From Xylona heveae TC161 (taxonomy: Eukaryota; Ascomycota; Xylonomycetes; Xylonales; Xylonaceae): 64,000 bases of DNA. The notes below the pieces were generated by a model. It searched no databases. It was not told the origin of the DNA and saw nothing but the letters and a program-made list of their open reading frames with translations. The translations under genes were made by a program, and so were the position numbers. This document shows positions 30,770 to 42,770 of this stretch, one piece after another (position 1 is the stretch's first letter; each line of letters opens with the position of its first letter). Location of the stretch: contig NW_017264200.1 of assembly GCF_001619985.1 (NCBI RefSeq), forward strand, positions 1 to 64,000, written 5' to 3'.

Positions 30770-32969
30770 TCTTCCCCTTCCGAGAGGGAATGTCTTTCTT
30801 TCTTGCGTTAGTAAAGCGAAAAATTGGCATCCACCAAAAGGTGCTGCGGGATCAAGCAAGGTGAATATGATAGAAACGAGAGGTTGAATAATTCTAGCTC
30901 TGCTTCTTGTCTTCTAGGCAGCCATTTGTATATGTGAAAGGATGATGCGGGATTGGAGAAGCAGAGATCTATCCGCTAAGCCCTGGTAACACTTCCAATG
31001 CTTTAGCTTTTCCTAAATACGCACTTCCTCGTGGGTCTCTATATCCTACTTTCTTATCTTATTCGGTTCCTGCAGGCGCACAACAAGGGTCCTGGCTGGG
31101 CCGTGTTTGAGGCCCTTGACCGGGTCTGGATTTACCCATTGCTTATCACAACCGTCATTGCAGGAGGGATGAGCTGTTTCCGTTGGTGGGCACCTGCCGG
31201 GGGATGCCCCTTGTCATCTTGTGGCGTAGCAGATTTGAGAATCAATACCTTATCCAAAGAGGCAAATGCAAACGATCGACCAAAACCTTTCTACCCCACT
31301 CGTGCTCGACAATGAGTGTTGAATATCCACAATCTGAGATTACTGCTAAACTAGGGTTCGAACCAATTAGTACTAGTTACGACCTGCAGGTAATGTTCGG
31401 AGCGAGCTCGGGACTACTGGGCCGTTGGTAAAGATCGGCGACTTCACTCTAGTAACTATGCTTTCCAACTCTCACTGTCAACCACGAGTTTCTTCCCAGA
31501 TCTCCAACCACGTGGTTTTGGAGACGTCAGATGTGGCCCACAAGACCTCATTCGACAGTAAACTTCTGTTCTGCGACTCCTTTATTTTGTCCGCCGCAAT
31601 TACAGATGGGTATAATTCCCCTTAATCAATATTGGTTTGAGCTAGATGATTAATTTTTATATCTTAGATTTAGAGGAGAGGACCTAAAATCTTACTTATG
31701 TTGGTTTCAGGGTTTTCATTACATATTAGCTGCCAACCAGAGTTATAGTTTTCTAGGCGACGGGACGGGCCACTCACTACCGCTTGAGTAGTCGTCGTTT
31801 GTGGCGGAGACCGTTTAGGGCTTTTCCGTGTTTCCGAGCCTAACAACTACGCGACTCAGATGCAAAAAATGGCCTGAGCCCACTATGCACATCCCGCTTT
31901 GTGAATCCAGCATCAGCCCTGGGTCTGGCTGATGGGCCCACGTAAATCCAAATGGATCTGATAACACTCCGGCCTTGGCTTCCTCACCGAGCCAATTAGA
32001 TGGATGTTTCTACCCGTAGTTTATATCAAAGTTAGTGGACTTGGCTTGTCCTTTCGAGGGAGTTTTCATTTATTGAACGTATTGGAGCTTGAGCTAGAAC
32101 CGGCTACTATAGAGCCACAGCCCGAAACCTTAGGCTTCTGTAGAGGGGCAACGTTCTAGATTCTTCTAGTTGTCTTTATAGCATTTGAGTTACACATCTA
32201 CAATTTCGACTATCCAAAACGCTGATCTGTCTAGTTTAAAGCTCAAAATTCATGTCAGCCTGGCGGCGCGATGGGCGTGAACAGTAGGAGGTGGGATAGC
32301 CTTGTAGGGCAGGATCGGAAGAACATAAGGCCGAGTCCGCCGGGTAACAGCCAACAAGGCTACTAAGTACGATAAAATATGAGATCTAGCTGGGATCGTC
32401 GCAGAGGTGACCCTGAATACCGTAGATATAATTTAAACCCTGTTATAACCTGGCAGACGCATCTTAGGTCAGATTTACTATGCAATTAAGAATGGCATTT
32501 TAATACATTATCAATATAAAGACTGAAACAAAAGCTGTAATGGTTGCCAACACGACTAAAACAGCATCCTTCTATATTGCGCTGTTTTTCTCATGCCGTC
32601 CTCGCACTCCTTGCCTCGCTGGGCTAAGGTTCAGCTGAATGCCCAACTGGGATGATGACGCCTTGGGGGCTTTGGGGGCCAACGGCTGTGAGTTTGCTTA
32701 CTCCGGTACGGGTGCAGATGGATGCTGGGTCGAGGGGTGATGCATCTATCGGAGTACACGAGAGTCCGATATAGTTGATCACGTGATTTTTTATCCGGCA
32801 GCCTATACATGCCGTTTACGCCGACAACACTTGGGCTGACCATACATGGCAAAACCACGAGTGCTCCGATTCGACACCTTGTCCACCACATGCCCAATAA
32901 GTTTTGCCGCCTTTTGACGTCAAATTAACCAGCGACCTTTTAATATCATCTTTCCGAACTAGCTTCGTG
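30770..32969. other. Gene-empty boundary region
   Basis: 2.2 kb between the regulator gene and the ArfGAP gene. The longest open frames (94 aa at 31031-31315, 88 aa at 32631-32897) have no recognisable domain, splice logic or family. The stretch probably marks the edge between the accessory cluster and conserved sequence. I see no tRNA, LTR or cluster motif. Confidence 0.5.
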
Positions 32970-34983
32970 ATGTCCAGGCGGGTCCCGGCAGACCGAGCTG
33001 CACAAAACCTGCAGACGATTAAGAGTCTACTGAAGCTAGAAGGAAATAAGAGTTGCGCCGACTGCAAGAAGAATAAACGTGAGTTTCGTGCCATTAATCC
33101 GGAAGCTGGTTCTTGTAGGAACATTTTCTCGATACTGATGGTTTTCAACTTAGATCCCCGATGGGCCAGCTGGAATTTGGGGATTTTCATATGCATTAGG
33201 TATTAAACACACAATGACTGCTATAATGAGAGGGGCACATAAACTCATCGACCATAGGTGTTCAGGGATTCACCGTGGCATGGGCACACATATCAGTCGA
33301 GTAAAGTCGGTCGATCTTGATGCTTGGACGGATGAACAGTTGCAGAGCGTGCTCCGATGGGGAAATACAAGGGCGAACAAGTTAGGCATCCGTGCTCAAT
33401 GCCTCTCGATCAGTATTGACCGAACTTTTCTAGATATTGGGAGGCAAAGTTAGCTCCCGGTCATATACCTTCTGAAGCGTTAGTTCTCTTGGCCAGCGTT
33501 AGTTTGCAGAAGCTGATTTCGGTGCAGGAAGATCGAGAATTTCATTCGCACAAAATACGAGTCCAAACGCTGGATCATGGATGGGCCAATGCCTGATCCA
33601 GCGACCTTGGATGACGCCGGTGATGATGATGTGGTAAGCAATACCGTTCCTACTCGCCGCTCCAATTTAACACTTTCAATTCAGCCACTCAATGTTGTCC
33701 AAGAAAAGGCCAAACTAGAGCGATCAACATCATTACGAGCTTCATCAGTTGCCAGCCAGCCTGTCAGTCGAGCCGCGCCGGCTGTTGACCTTATTGGAGA
33801 CGAACAGTTACGGGCACCTGTCAGGCCGAATACAACAGAACCTTCAATTACTCGGCAGCCCCCTCCTAAAGCACTTCCCGCCGAGCCAAAACAGTCAAAA
33901 CCAGGGGATTCTCTCTTAGGCTTGGATTTCTTTGGACCTCCTTCGGCTCCGGCGAACAGGGCCAGCAGCACCTCGTCCACTCCCACGGGCTCTAGAGCTC
34001 CCTCTCGGCCGGACCTGAAGCAATCAATTCTTTCTTTGTATGCGTCCCCTCGTCCTCAGGCCCAAAGCCAGCCTTCTCTCGCCCAAAACGGGGGTATTGG
34101 CATCGCTCAGTCTCCGCCAGTTCAAAGCCCCAATTCCGCTTTGGGGGGTTTAGACGATGCGTTCAGTGGCTTGACCTTCTCATCAACAGTCACACCTACC
34201 ACTCAAGCTCCCAAACCCGCTCCTTTCGCCGACTTCGGAAACTACACAAGTCCGCGTTCACAGTCAACCAGCAGCAATGGTGTGCCGTCGTCCAGCATAA
34301 GTAGCGGATCATTTTTCACGGCCACCCCTAAGTCAGTGCCAACCATGGCTTCTGTAAAACAAACTCAACCTTCTGTCGCTAGCAGCGCACTGGATGATTT
34401 CGGTGACTTTGCCACTGCGTCTACAACACAATCGCCGCCAAAGGCAGTGTCCAAATCCAACATGGATGATCTCTTTGGACTTTCGTCGCCAATGTCCTCA
34501 CCAAACATGCAGACACCTGCTCCCACATCGACTTCACAAACCCTATCATCTGCCTTTAACCTTTCTGCACCGGCCCCAGGTACGGCTAAGCCTGCGCAGA
34601 AGCCCACAATCCAAAGCGGTGCTACTGGTGTTGAATCAGGCTGGCCCAACTCTGACGCTTGGGGCTCTAATAATGCCTGGGCTACGCCTGATCCTACTCC
34701 CGCGCCAAGGAAACCTTCGACTATCTCTGCCCCGAAACCCGCGGACCTCACATCACAAGAGGATTTCGTTTGGGGATCAAACACCACAAACTCTGCCGCT
34801 CACACCGCCAGCGGCAATGATTTTCCGTCGAATCAGGAGGTAGTAAAAGGGGATGAAGATTTTGGGGGTTGGAGTAGTGCACCACCTGTCGCATCAACTC
34901 CCGCTGCCACATCTTCTTCAGCTTCAAAATCGGGGGGTGGATTTCCGGGGGCTGATGACTTATTTTCTAATGTTTGGCAATAA
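32970..34983 (+). CDS. ArfGAP, Age2-like
   Basis: Five exons (32970-33078, 33154-33199, 33258-33380, 33434-33478, 33528-34983) give 592 aa. The N-terminal ArfGAP zinc finger has Cys29, Cys32, Cys50 and Cys53 around [13 protein letters not shown], then [11 protein letters not shown] with the arginine finger Arg58 and a [12 protein letters not shown] core. The remainder (about residue 150 on) is Pro/Ser/Thr/Gln-rich and disordered, with DDF/GDFA and FADFG pieces like clathrin-adaptor-binding motifs, and ends in DDLFSNVWQ. Such proteins stimulate GTP hydrolysis by Arf1 in trans-Golgi and endosome traffic. Age2/SMAP is the best-fitting subfamily because only one finger and no PH or ankyrin domain is seen. 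Confidence 0.93.
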
Positions 34984-35905
34984 AATTGAGTTGTGCCAAA
35001 GGGGGTGTGCACAATTCCTAATCTGCTGATTGAAAATATTCCCATTTCAATGTTTCGAGGGGTAGCAAGCGTCGCTTTCACATATCATTTAGTTCACATG
35101 ACGATAATCCAGTAGGACTTATTTTGGTACAGGATGTAGGTAGGTGGCCCCAGATTACATGGACAAACAGCCAACCAACCCTGTATTTTCCTGCTAGTAA
35201 ATTCAATTCAACGATTAGAACGGTTGTATCCATCTCTTTGTTACCCATGTTTTCTGATCATATACAAATCGAAAACTATCCGTTCGTAACGGTTTAGATG
35301 TCATGTTTAGAAGATTGGAGGACAAGGTGAAAGGCTCTATGAATTGCTCGAGCACGAATGACATCAAGGAGATGTTTCATCTTTGCCACAAGCTGTCAGA
35401 AGATTTGGATAATTGTATTGCCTCTCAACGTTGGTGTTTAGAGTGTTTATTGCTCAGCCACAGTCCGGCTGGCTAAGCCCCGCAATACACTGCACGCTTA
35501 TCGGGATTGATTTAAGTCACCCGGTGGCCCCACCAACTCTCCACTGTACCGTATAACCAACCCAAGGTACCTCGACGACCAAGAGCCAACGTGGAGATAC
35601 CTGTTGCTGCCGACCGGAAATCGGGATAATCAGGTTTGTGTCCGACAAGCAGTCAGAACGGGGCTAGTTAACTGTTGACCTCACTACTGCCTAAGTAAAC
35701 CATACGGGTAACACGTCCGTTGCTCCACCACCACCATCAACAACAGTCGGCTCGCAGAGGAGCTTCCCGCACCCTCTCGTCAGCGTCATTTGCGGCGTAT
35801 GCAGCCAAACCCCACAGTCTCTCGCTCGTGTTAATCATCCGTCAATATCGACGTTTTCTTTCCGTCTTTATTATCGAGTGTTGTTTTGATTGCATCACCA
35901 TCAAG
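34984..35905. other. Intergenic region, ArfGAP 3' flank and YSC84 promoter
   Basis: 922 bp without a convincing gene. An open frame runs into the next gene's 5' region (35720-35965) but is not in its frame. Confidence 0.5.
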
Positions 35906-37347
35906 ATGCCTCTTGGAATCCATAACCCTTTGCCCTCGTCGATGAGAAGTGCGTCACCTCCGTAACCTTCCGCGGCATTGGATGGTCCGCTCTACCTCGA
36001 GGAATTGAACTGACAAGCAAATCACAGGTGAATGCAAGAAGGCTGGCAAGATTCTGGCTTCTTTCGTTGACCCAAGACAAGCCTTCGGACCGGACAAGAT
36101 CATACCCCCGCAGATCCTCGCAAACGCCAAGGTTCGAACGACATCATTTGCGGGATACAACTATAGACGATGCTGATTCTATGATAGGGTCTCGCGGTTA
36201 TAACAGTTCTCAAGGCCGGATTTCTAGGCTCGGGTCGGTTCGGTTCTGGTGTGGTCGTTGCGCGGCTCCCCGATGGCGGCTGGTCGGCGCCTTCTGCCAT
36301 TGCAACCGCTGGAGCTGGTTTTGGTGGTCAGATCGGTTTCGAACTGACCGATTTCGTCTTCATCCTCAACGATAGCGCAGCAGTGCGAACATTTTCGCAA
36401 GTAGGATCCTTGACATTGGGTGGAAATGTGTCCATTGCAGCTGGTCCCGTAGGTCGAAATGCAGAGGCTGCAGGTGCCGCCAGTCTTAAAGGCGTCGCAG
36501 GAGTCTTCTCATATTCCAAGACCAAGGGACTTTTCGCCGGTGTATCTCTTGAAGGAAGCGTTCTAGTTGAGCGCAGAGATGCCAATGAAAAACTCTACAA
36601 CACCAGGGTGACGGCTCGACAGCTTTTGAGTGGCACCATTCCTCCGCCATCTGCCGCTGAACCACTAATGAAGGTCCTTAACTCGAGGATTTTCTCGGGC
36701 GTTAACAGCTCTGCGGGCGATGAGATATACAACGACATGCCTATTTATGACGACCGACATGATGATGTTGTCTGGGGTGGCCAACGTGGAACGGCGTACG
36801 GTGAGGGTGTCCGTGGCCACCGCACAGGCTCTGTTCAAAGTCAAGGCGGATACGAGTATCGCGACCGACCGTCCCGCGCGAGCACCTGGGCTGATGACGT
36901 TTATGACCGCTCCCCAAGCGTCGGGGTACAAAGATCCTTTTCGACTCGCGCAAATCCCAATGAGACTTTCGATCAGATCGACACCCGCAGTCGAAGTGGA
37001 AGTGCATTTAGCAGTGGCGGCTACTCCTATAGCGACACAAAACCAAGCAGGCCTACTGCACCAAAGCCTCAATTCAGCAGACCGCAACCAACGGGCCCAA
37101 ACCAGGCCGTGGCATTGTATACTTTTGATGCGGACCAGCCGGGCGATCTCGGCTTCAAGAAGGGTGATATTATAACGATCGTTAAGCGGACGGACAAAGA
37201 GTCGGATTGGTGGACCGGCCGTATAGGAGGCAGAGAAGGCATTTTTCCGAGGTAGGTGATTGTGGCCTTTGCCAGCTCAATATCATCATGTGCGCAAGAA
37301 ACTGATAATGCTCAAAATCTAGTAACTACGTTGAACTCGTACAATGA
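35906..37347 (+). CDS. Ysc84/Lsb3-type actin-patch protein (SYLF + SH3)
   Basis: Four exons (35906-35948, 36028-36131, 36188-37251, 37323-37347) give 411 aa. The N-terminal SYLF (DUF500) domain covers about residues 1-215: it begins GIHNPLPSSMRSECKKAGKI, continues PPQILANAKGLAVITVLKAG and GGQIGFELTDFVFILN, and binds actin and lipids in yeast homologues. A linker rich in Ser, Arg, Tyr and Asp follows. The C-terminal SH3 domain has ALYTFDADQPGDLGFKKGD, WWTGRIG and FPSNYVELV; the last exon (25 nt) supplies the final beta strand. The protein acts at cortical actin patches in endocytosis. The whole gene looks conserved and intact. Confidence 0.95.
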
Positions 37348-37789
37348 GGCGACCACGTGAAGGAACCCTGCCGATGATGACCTTTTGGCGGATCTTCCTG
37401 CTGGGAAACCATTTCATGACACTGCAAAAGTAGCTGGGGATGGTTGTAAGGAAATTGATAAATGGATGAAGGTACAATGATGAGATATCCCTTATTGTAA
37501 TTGCTAAATTATCCGCTTCATCTGTGGCATGGACTTGTATCCTTTTTCTGCTCTTTATTCTACTTCGTGTACGTATTGCTTTCATTGTGCTGAATCTAAA
37601 TCCAACTTTTGTCAGCCTTATCGGCCCTAAAGACAAGTATTTTCGAGTGAGGAACTTTCAAAGCGAATGGGAACAGGAGTAAAAGGCAACAGAAGCGCAA
37701 CCGTTATGGTTGCAAGTGTTAGACTTACAAAAACTCTCAAAGCATACGATCTCTCAGAATGGACTCCTAGGACCAAGTGTCCGGCTTAC
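37348..37789. other. Intergenic region between convergent genes
   Basis: 442 bp. A 105-codon frame on the minus strand (37319-37636) overlaps the YSC84 3' end and has no features; I do not treat it as a gene. Confidence 0.4.
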
Positions 37790-38280
37790 TCACTTTGACG
37801 GAGACTTGGTATTTGCCTGAGAATCTTCCTTTGGTGAAGATGCGGAAGCAGATCGGCCTGCACGCGAAAGAAATTCGTTCCAGGTGCCGTCATCGTGTGC
37901 ATGAATCGATAAATATCTTGTTCCAACTTCTCTGTATGATATCCAATTGTAACGACCTCCTTGTCTTCGCTCCTATCTTTGCTCGAAAAATGCGGCTTCG
38001 TGCCTCTTTGAGAGCTTTGCTTTAGTAAAAACACCATCAAATACTTGAACACCACGGTGATCATACTGAATCCTTGCCTCAACAACGTTAGGGTACTAAC
38101 AGGAACCATGTTAGTACAGTTGATCTGGGAATTATTGATAAGTAGTAATCTTACTTTGCTCTCGATGGTGGTACCAGCAGCAGATACTGTTTTGCTAAAA
38201 CCCGGCCCTGCTTCTTTGCCTAGGCTCTCGAGGCTGATTCCCTTGTATGCTACTCCCATAGCTCTGGTTCCCTTCAACAT
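37790..38280 (-). CDS. Small hypothetical protein, 119 aa, three exons
   Basis: Read across two introns (38154-38096, 59 bp, and 38044-37973, 72 bp; both GT..AG with in-phase joins), exons 38280-38155, 38095-38045 and 37972-37790 give 119 aa. The product starts MLKGTRAMGVAYKGISLESL, contains YPNVVEARIQYDHRGVQ and RYNWISYREVGTRYLSIHAH, and ends in a Ser/Lys-rich tail (ASSPKEDSQANTKSPSK). The spliced frame looks far more protein-like than the unspliced 164-codon frame, which loses sense after the first exon. No family is recognised. No signal peptide or membrane helix is seen. It sits convergent to YSC84. Confidence 0.5.
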
Positions 38281-38772
38281 CTTGTAGAACGGAGAATCGG
38301 AAATTATGGAGAGGTTGGAATAGTATTGACGTTATAAAAAGTAAACTCTGAGACTTTCTCTCGTAGATAAAACACATCATTATTGTACCTACCTAGACAT
38401 CCAGAATAACCCCAGGCTAGAGGGGCATTTGAGCTATCTTTGGCAAGTGCGACTGTGTACTTGCATATAAATTAACGAAATCAAGGTTTCATTATAGCTA
38501 CAGGTTACTGCTAGATTTTGATATCTCATTTTGTATGTAAGCACTGCCACCTGAAGTACTAGAAAATCAATTGGAGTTTATCAATTGTTCCCTCCGAGCA
38601 GTTGGTAGTTGGTGATTATTGGAAGCGCTTCCACCCTGCCGCTGGTTTAAACCTTAAGAATGACAGCGGCTAGAGTTCGGGAGGCGAAGAGCTCAGGTCA
38701 CTACCGTAGTGATCAGAACCATCTCACATTTGCTTTCTATTGGGTTTAATTGTTATTCGGCCAATCTATAAC
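38281..38772. other. Intergenic region, divergent promoters
   Basis: 492 bp between the small hypothetical gene (leftward) and the kinase gene (rightward). No gene is visible. Confidence 0.4.
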
Positions 38773-40299
38773 ATGTCAGCACTGTGCTGGGGTCTCAAAA
38801 GATATGCCACATTGTCCAGGTGTTCATTTAATACTCGTTTCATCGCTCCTCTATATTCTTTGCAATTGAGAACCATGGCTTCGCTTCCCGCTCTATCTCC
38901 GCGTTTCGCTCTACCTCCGCGCCAGTTCCCTTCATCGGGTTTTGTGAGTCTGGATTACTCAGAGAAAATAGAAGAGGAGGAGCTACCTCTTTACATTGCA
39001 GAGAATTATTACCCAGTGTATATCGGCGAAGTCTTCGCATCCAGGTATCAGGTTGTTTCAAAGCTGGGATATGGTACATCCTCCACTGCCTGGCTTTGCC
39101 GAGATCTCCAGTGAGTCTCTCAAGCAATATTTGGTCTTATCACGTGTAGCTAATCCGTCGTAGAGAGCACGGTATCTACACGGTCAAAGTATGTGTTCGG
39201 GGACAAAGGTCGAATCATGAAATTATTGTTTCCGATCATTTGAGCACAGCCGGCGATCATCCTGGGAAAAAGCTTGTTAGGCTAATCCTGCATTCGTTCG
39301 AGATTGTTGGCCCTCATGGGAAACACACGTGTTTTGTTTATCAGCCTCTCGGGATGACCTTTACTGAATTCCAGAATTTGCTTCCCGAAAAGAAATTCCC
39401 AAAAGATCTTGTTCAGAGGAGTCTACAATTGCTTCTAATAGCGTTGGCCTTCATGCATGAAAATAATGTCATACATACTGGTGAGCCACAGGCCAAGGTC
39501 CAAACGCTTGGATGAGCTGACATGAACATAGACATTTCATCTAACAACGTCCTCCAAGGATTTGAGGACAGTTCTGTTCTTTCTAGAATTGAAGACGACG
39601 AGATGGACCGGCCAATTGCACGAAAGGTCCTAGCAGATCGCAGTGTCTACTACTCGCGGCCGATACCCTTTAGCACAGGGCTTCCCGTCCTTTCTGATCT
39701 CGGCGAGGCTAGAATAGGGAAACATAAGCACAAGGGAGATATCATGCCTGGTATTTATAGGGCTCCAGAAGTGATATTAGGCATGGAATGGGACTGCAAG
39801 GTCGATATTTGGTCGATCGGCGTCATGGTGTGCTAAATCCAGTGTATATGCTTTTTACTGCAAGATAAGTTGACGAATAGTCTAGGCTTGGGATTTGCTG
39901 GAAGGCAGCCACTTATTCTTTGCAAAGAGAAACCACATCCTAAATGACGAACAGCACCTAGCAGAGATGGTATCACTCATGGGACCTCCGCCTCTAGAGT
40001 TTCTCAAAAGGAGTGAACAGTGTCTCCGATACTGGGATGAACAAGGTCTGTAACGACCACAGGAACTTCTACAATATACTCACATTTCAACTACAGGTAA
40101 TTGGAAAGGCACAATAGCTATACCCGAACAGTCACTGGAAACAAGAGAAGGGCAGCTCTCCGGCGAAGATAAAAAGCTGTTTTTAGCATTCTTGAGGAGA
40201 ATATTGCGCTGGATACCTAATGAACGACCGACTGCGGAGGAACTTGCATATGATGACTTTTTGATGCAGCCAGTACTAGCAGCGAGGGGGCTTTCTTGA
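38773..40299 (+). CDS. SRPK-like protein kinase with altered catalytic loop
   Basis: Five exons (38773-39110, 39164-39480, 39532-39827, 39886-40045, 40097-40299) give 437 aa; an in-frame ATG at 38740 is possible. Kinase landmarks: glycine loop [14 protein letters not shown], lysine of YTVKV, Glu in NHEIIV, catalytic loop HTDISSNNV, DLG in place of DFG (as in SRPKs), [11 protein letters not shown] and VDIWSIGVM. In canonical SRPKs the loop is HTDIKPEN; here the lysine is replaced by Ser. The SRPK spacer insert is short. The first 45 residues are basic and could be a mitochondrial presequence. This is the SRPK-like group that is expanded in filamentous fungi; activity is uncertain. Confidence 0.82.
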
Positions 40300-40655
40300 T
40301 TATTGAAAAGTGGTTCTAGAGTCCATGCTCCAGATCCTGTCTCTTGAGATTAACTATCACACTTATAATCTAGCATGGGTCGGAATAGTGACGGACGTCA
40401 AAAATCCCTGCAAATGAAGATTCACCATAGTGATAGAATTTTTATACCCTTCCACAGATAGTAAGCATCCCTAATTGTGTCAGTTTCTATCTCTAAAGCT
40501 AATAGGATCAGCAACAGATATTTGTCCATTCTGAGGTCGTAGGTGCAGAGTAGCGATCTACATGGAAGGCATTCTAGTGCCTATGGAATATGAAATACAG
40601 AATTTTGAAGGCAAATCCAGCCTACAGCGCATACAACAACTCAGGCGCGATAGGT
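40300..40655. other. Intergenic region between convergent genes
   Basis: 356 bp between the 3' ends of the kinase and the AN1-APH gene. I see nothing in it. Confidence 0.4.
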
Positions 40656-42156
40656 CTAATTCTGTGATGATTTATTCAACAAAGTTTTCACATCGTTATC
40701 CTCCTTATATCTCTCTAGCGCAATGCTCTTCCACGTAAACCAATCCAAATCATTATCAACGCCGGTCGCATTTCTTAGACCCAGAAATAAACCCAGGAAC
40801 CCATCCCAATCGGCATCGAGGTTGTACCCACAGCAGAATGCGAATCGGTGCTGTAAACGCCCATTGCGTACAACTTTGGCGAGATCATCATGTCCTTTCA
40901 GTTCCAGCTGGCTAGCAAAATATACTTCATCTTTGTCGATATGATTTGAGCCATCATAAAACTTTGCAACATCAAAGAAAACAATGGGCGAGTTAAAGGC
41001 AATTTCGGCTGGGGCAGTATATGCCCACTCCCAGTCCACAATGCCAGTGATGTTGTAAGCCTCATCGACGAGAATATGATCGCCTTTATCGTCGGCATGT
41101 TTAAGATAGAAGACGTTCTGTTGCGACGTTGTTGGGCCATTAGAAAGCTTCCCATCAACACTTTCATTATCATCAGTTTATTTCGTTACGAATGGAACTA
41201 GGTCAAGGAGAAAACGATGAATCAAATATGCATCGAGCGACCGCTGAGCATAAATTTCCTCACGCAGAATGAGATCCAGAATAAGACGAAGAGAGGCATC
41301 ATGGTATTCCCTCACGGAGGTATATGGGCCGAGAGTGAGCATAGTTGACCCCCGGAAATCTGTAAGAGATTCCCGAGCAAAAGCGCCTACATCGCCTTGT
41401 GACGAGCAAAATTTTCCGGGTGAGTTCTTTAGACACAAGGAGCCCATGAGATCAAAAGAAAAGTCGTGAAGCCGAATAAACACGTCTGCCAGTTGCTCAA
41501 TCACCCTCTGCCTCTGAACGTCGTTAGCGAGTGACCAGCGGAGTGATTTGCCTGGCATCTTCTCAAACAGAAGATAGGCGACACCGACAGGGTTCGTTTC
41601 GCATTCAGGAGCATAGTAGAAAACCCTCGGAGTCGGAAGACCCGTGCGCTCGAGAAAGTGAAGAGTGGCGACCTCACTTTCCATAATGTGGTCCCGCAAA
41701 GTCGGTGGTGGTGAGGTAGCATTGAATTTTCGAATGCGAGCCAGCCACGTAACGCCATCCGCAAAATTGATGCTAATATGGTAATTCATGCCACCCATAA
41801 CTGAAGAGCGTGTGGCAGCATCATACTGAAGGTGAGGAATAGAACATGAGATTCCGTTGCGCAGTTGACTGGCACGTGCTGCAAGTGCGCTGATATTGAT
41901 TTTGTCAATCAATCTATTAATTTCTTTTCTTTCAGCTTCTCCGGCGGCTGGATCATAAGCTTTCTCGTCCTATATATAGATTTCAGTCAATTGCCGACTG
42001 GGGTGGTTGAAAGGTGCGTACCTCCCATCTGGGACATTGGTGATATTCAACTCCGAGGTGAATGGAGCATAGATGGCGATCACAGAGAATACATTCTCCT
42101 GCATTCCGTACACATGGCTTCTCACAGTCTTGAAAATCACAACTCCACATAGGCAT
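40656..42156 (-). CDS. AN1-type zinc finger fused to APH-like phosphotransferase
   Basis: Exons 42156-42022, 41969-41199 and 41147-40656 give 465 aa. The first exon encodes a small Cys/His finger (CDFQDC ... CILCDRHLCSIHL ... HQCPRW) typical of AN1-like fingers. A charged linker (DEKAYDPAAGEAERKEINR) joins it to an aminoglycoside-phosphotransferase-like kinase with VAYLLFEKMPGKSL, LADVFIRLHDFSF, KHADDKGDHILVD and ITGIVDWEWAY. The 51-bp third intron is proposed because the unspliced frame contains a TAA there; its ends are GT..AG with a CTGAT branch. If it is not spliced, the protein would stop at about residue 299, before the metal-binding part. Fungal homologues with this domain order are known. 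The substrate is unknown. Confidence 0.75.
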
Positions 42157-42770
42157 CTTGTAAATGAGTCCTTCCGATAAAGTGATGGCTGCGAAACTTT
42201 TTGGGGGATTGGAGATTGTGGAAACCAACGATCGTCTCTAAGCGCTCTGAAAATAGAACTTGAGACTTGTTTCGTATGGATAGCCCGTTGAATCTAATAT
42301 ATCTCCTTTGCTTTGGCTAGTAACCGGCGCGTATTGCAGCCGGGATGGTTGGAGAATGAGAATGTAGGGCATTAGTGAATGGGACTTCAAGTGCCCAAGT
42401 CGAAACAAAGAAATACCTCCGAAGGCATGTTTCAGCCTCGCCAATCCCTGTCAATTTTTATTCCCCCCATTTCCCACTCTCATGAGGCTATCGCGAGACC
42501 ATTTTCGGCGTGATGAGGTGTATAAATAATCGTAAATGCGACACTCTAATCGAAAGCATGATATTATTGGTTTAGATGGAGGCATAGAGTTATCAAGCCA
42601 CTGTGATTGATGTTCGTAACCTCTTGAAGTTGGACATTAGCCAAGCGACATGGATATTCAGCACCGCACTTGATGCTTGACTGCGAGAGATACAAGGGCA
42701 TTGCGCGTAGAAAAGTGTGATGTAGCTTGTAGCGAGAGTAGACTTTGCTTTGTTCTAGAATAATGTAGTT
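42157..42770. other. Intergenic region, AN1-APH promoter
   Basis: 614 bp between the AN1-APH start and the 3' end of the hydrolase gene. A 68-codon frame at 42238-42444 has no support. Confidence 0.4.

Noticed and set aside
31031-31315. 94-codon plus-strand frame with hydrophobic pieces
   Set aside because: No family, no splice partners and no neighbouring homologous debris; insufficient support for a gene.
31345-31360. GGTTCGAACC, a B-box-like sequence
   Set aside because: The flanks cannot form a T-arm or acceptor stem; chance match.
37319-37636. 105-codon minus-strand frame
   Set aside because: Overlaps the last YSC84 exon on the opposite strand and is rich in Arg and Ser without any motif.
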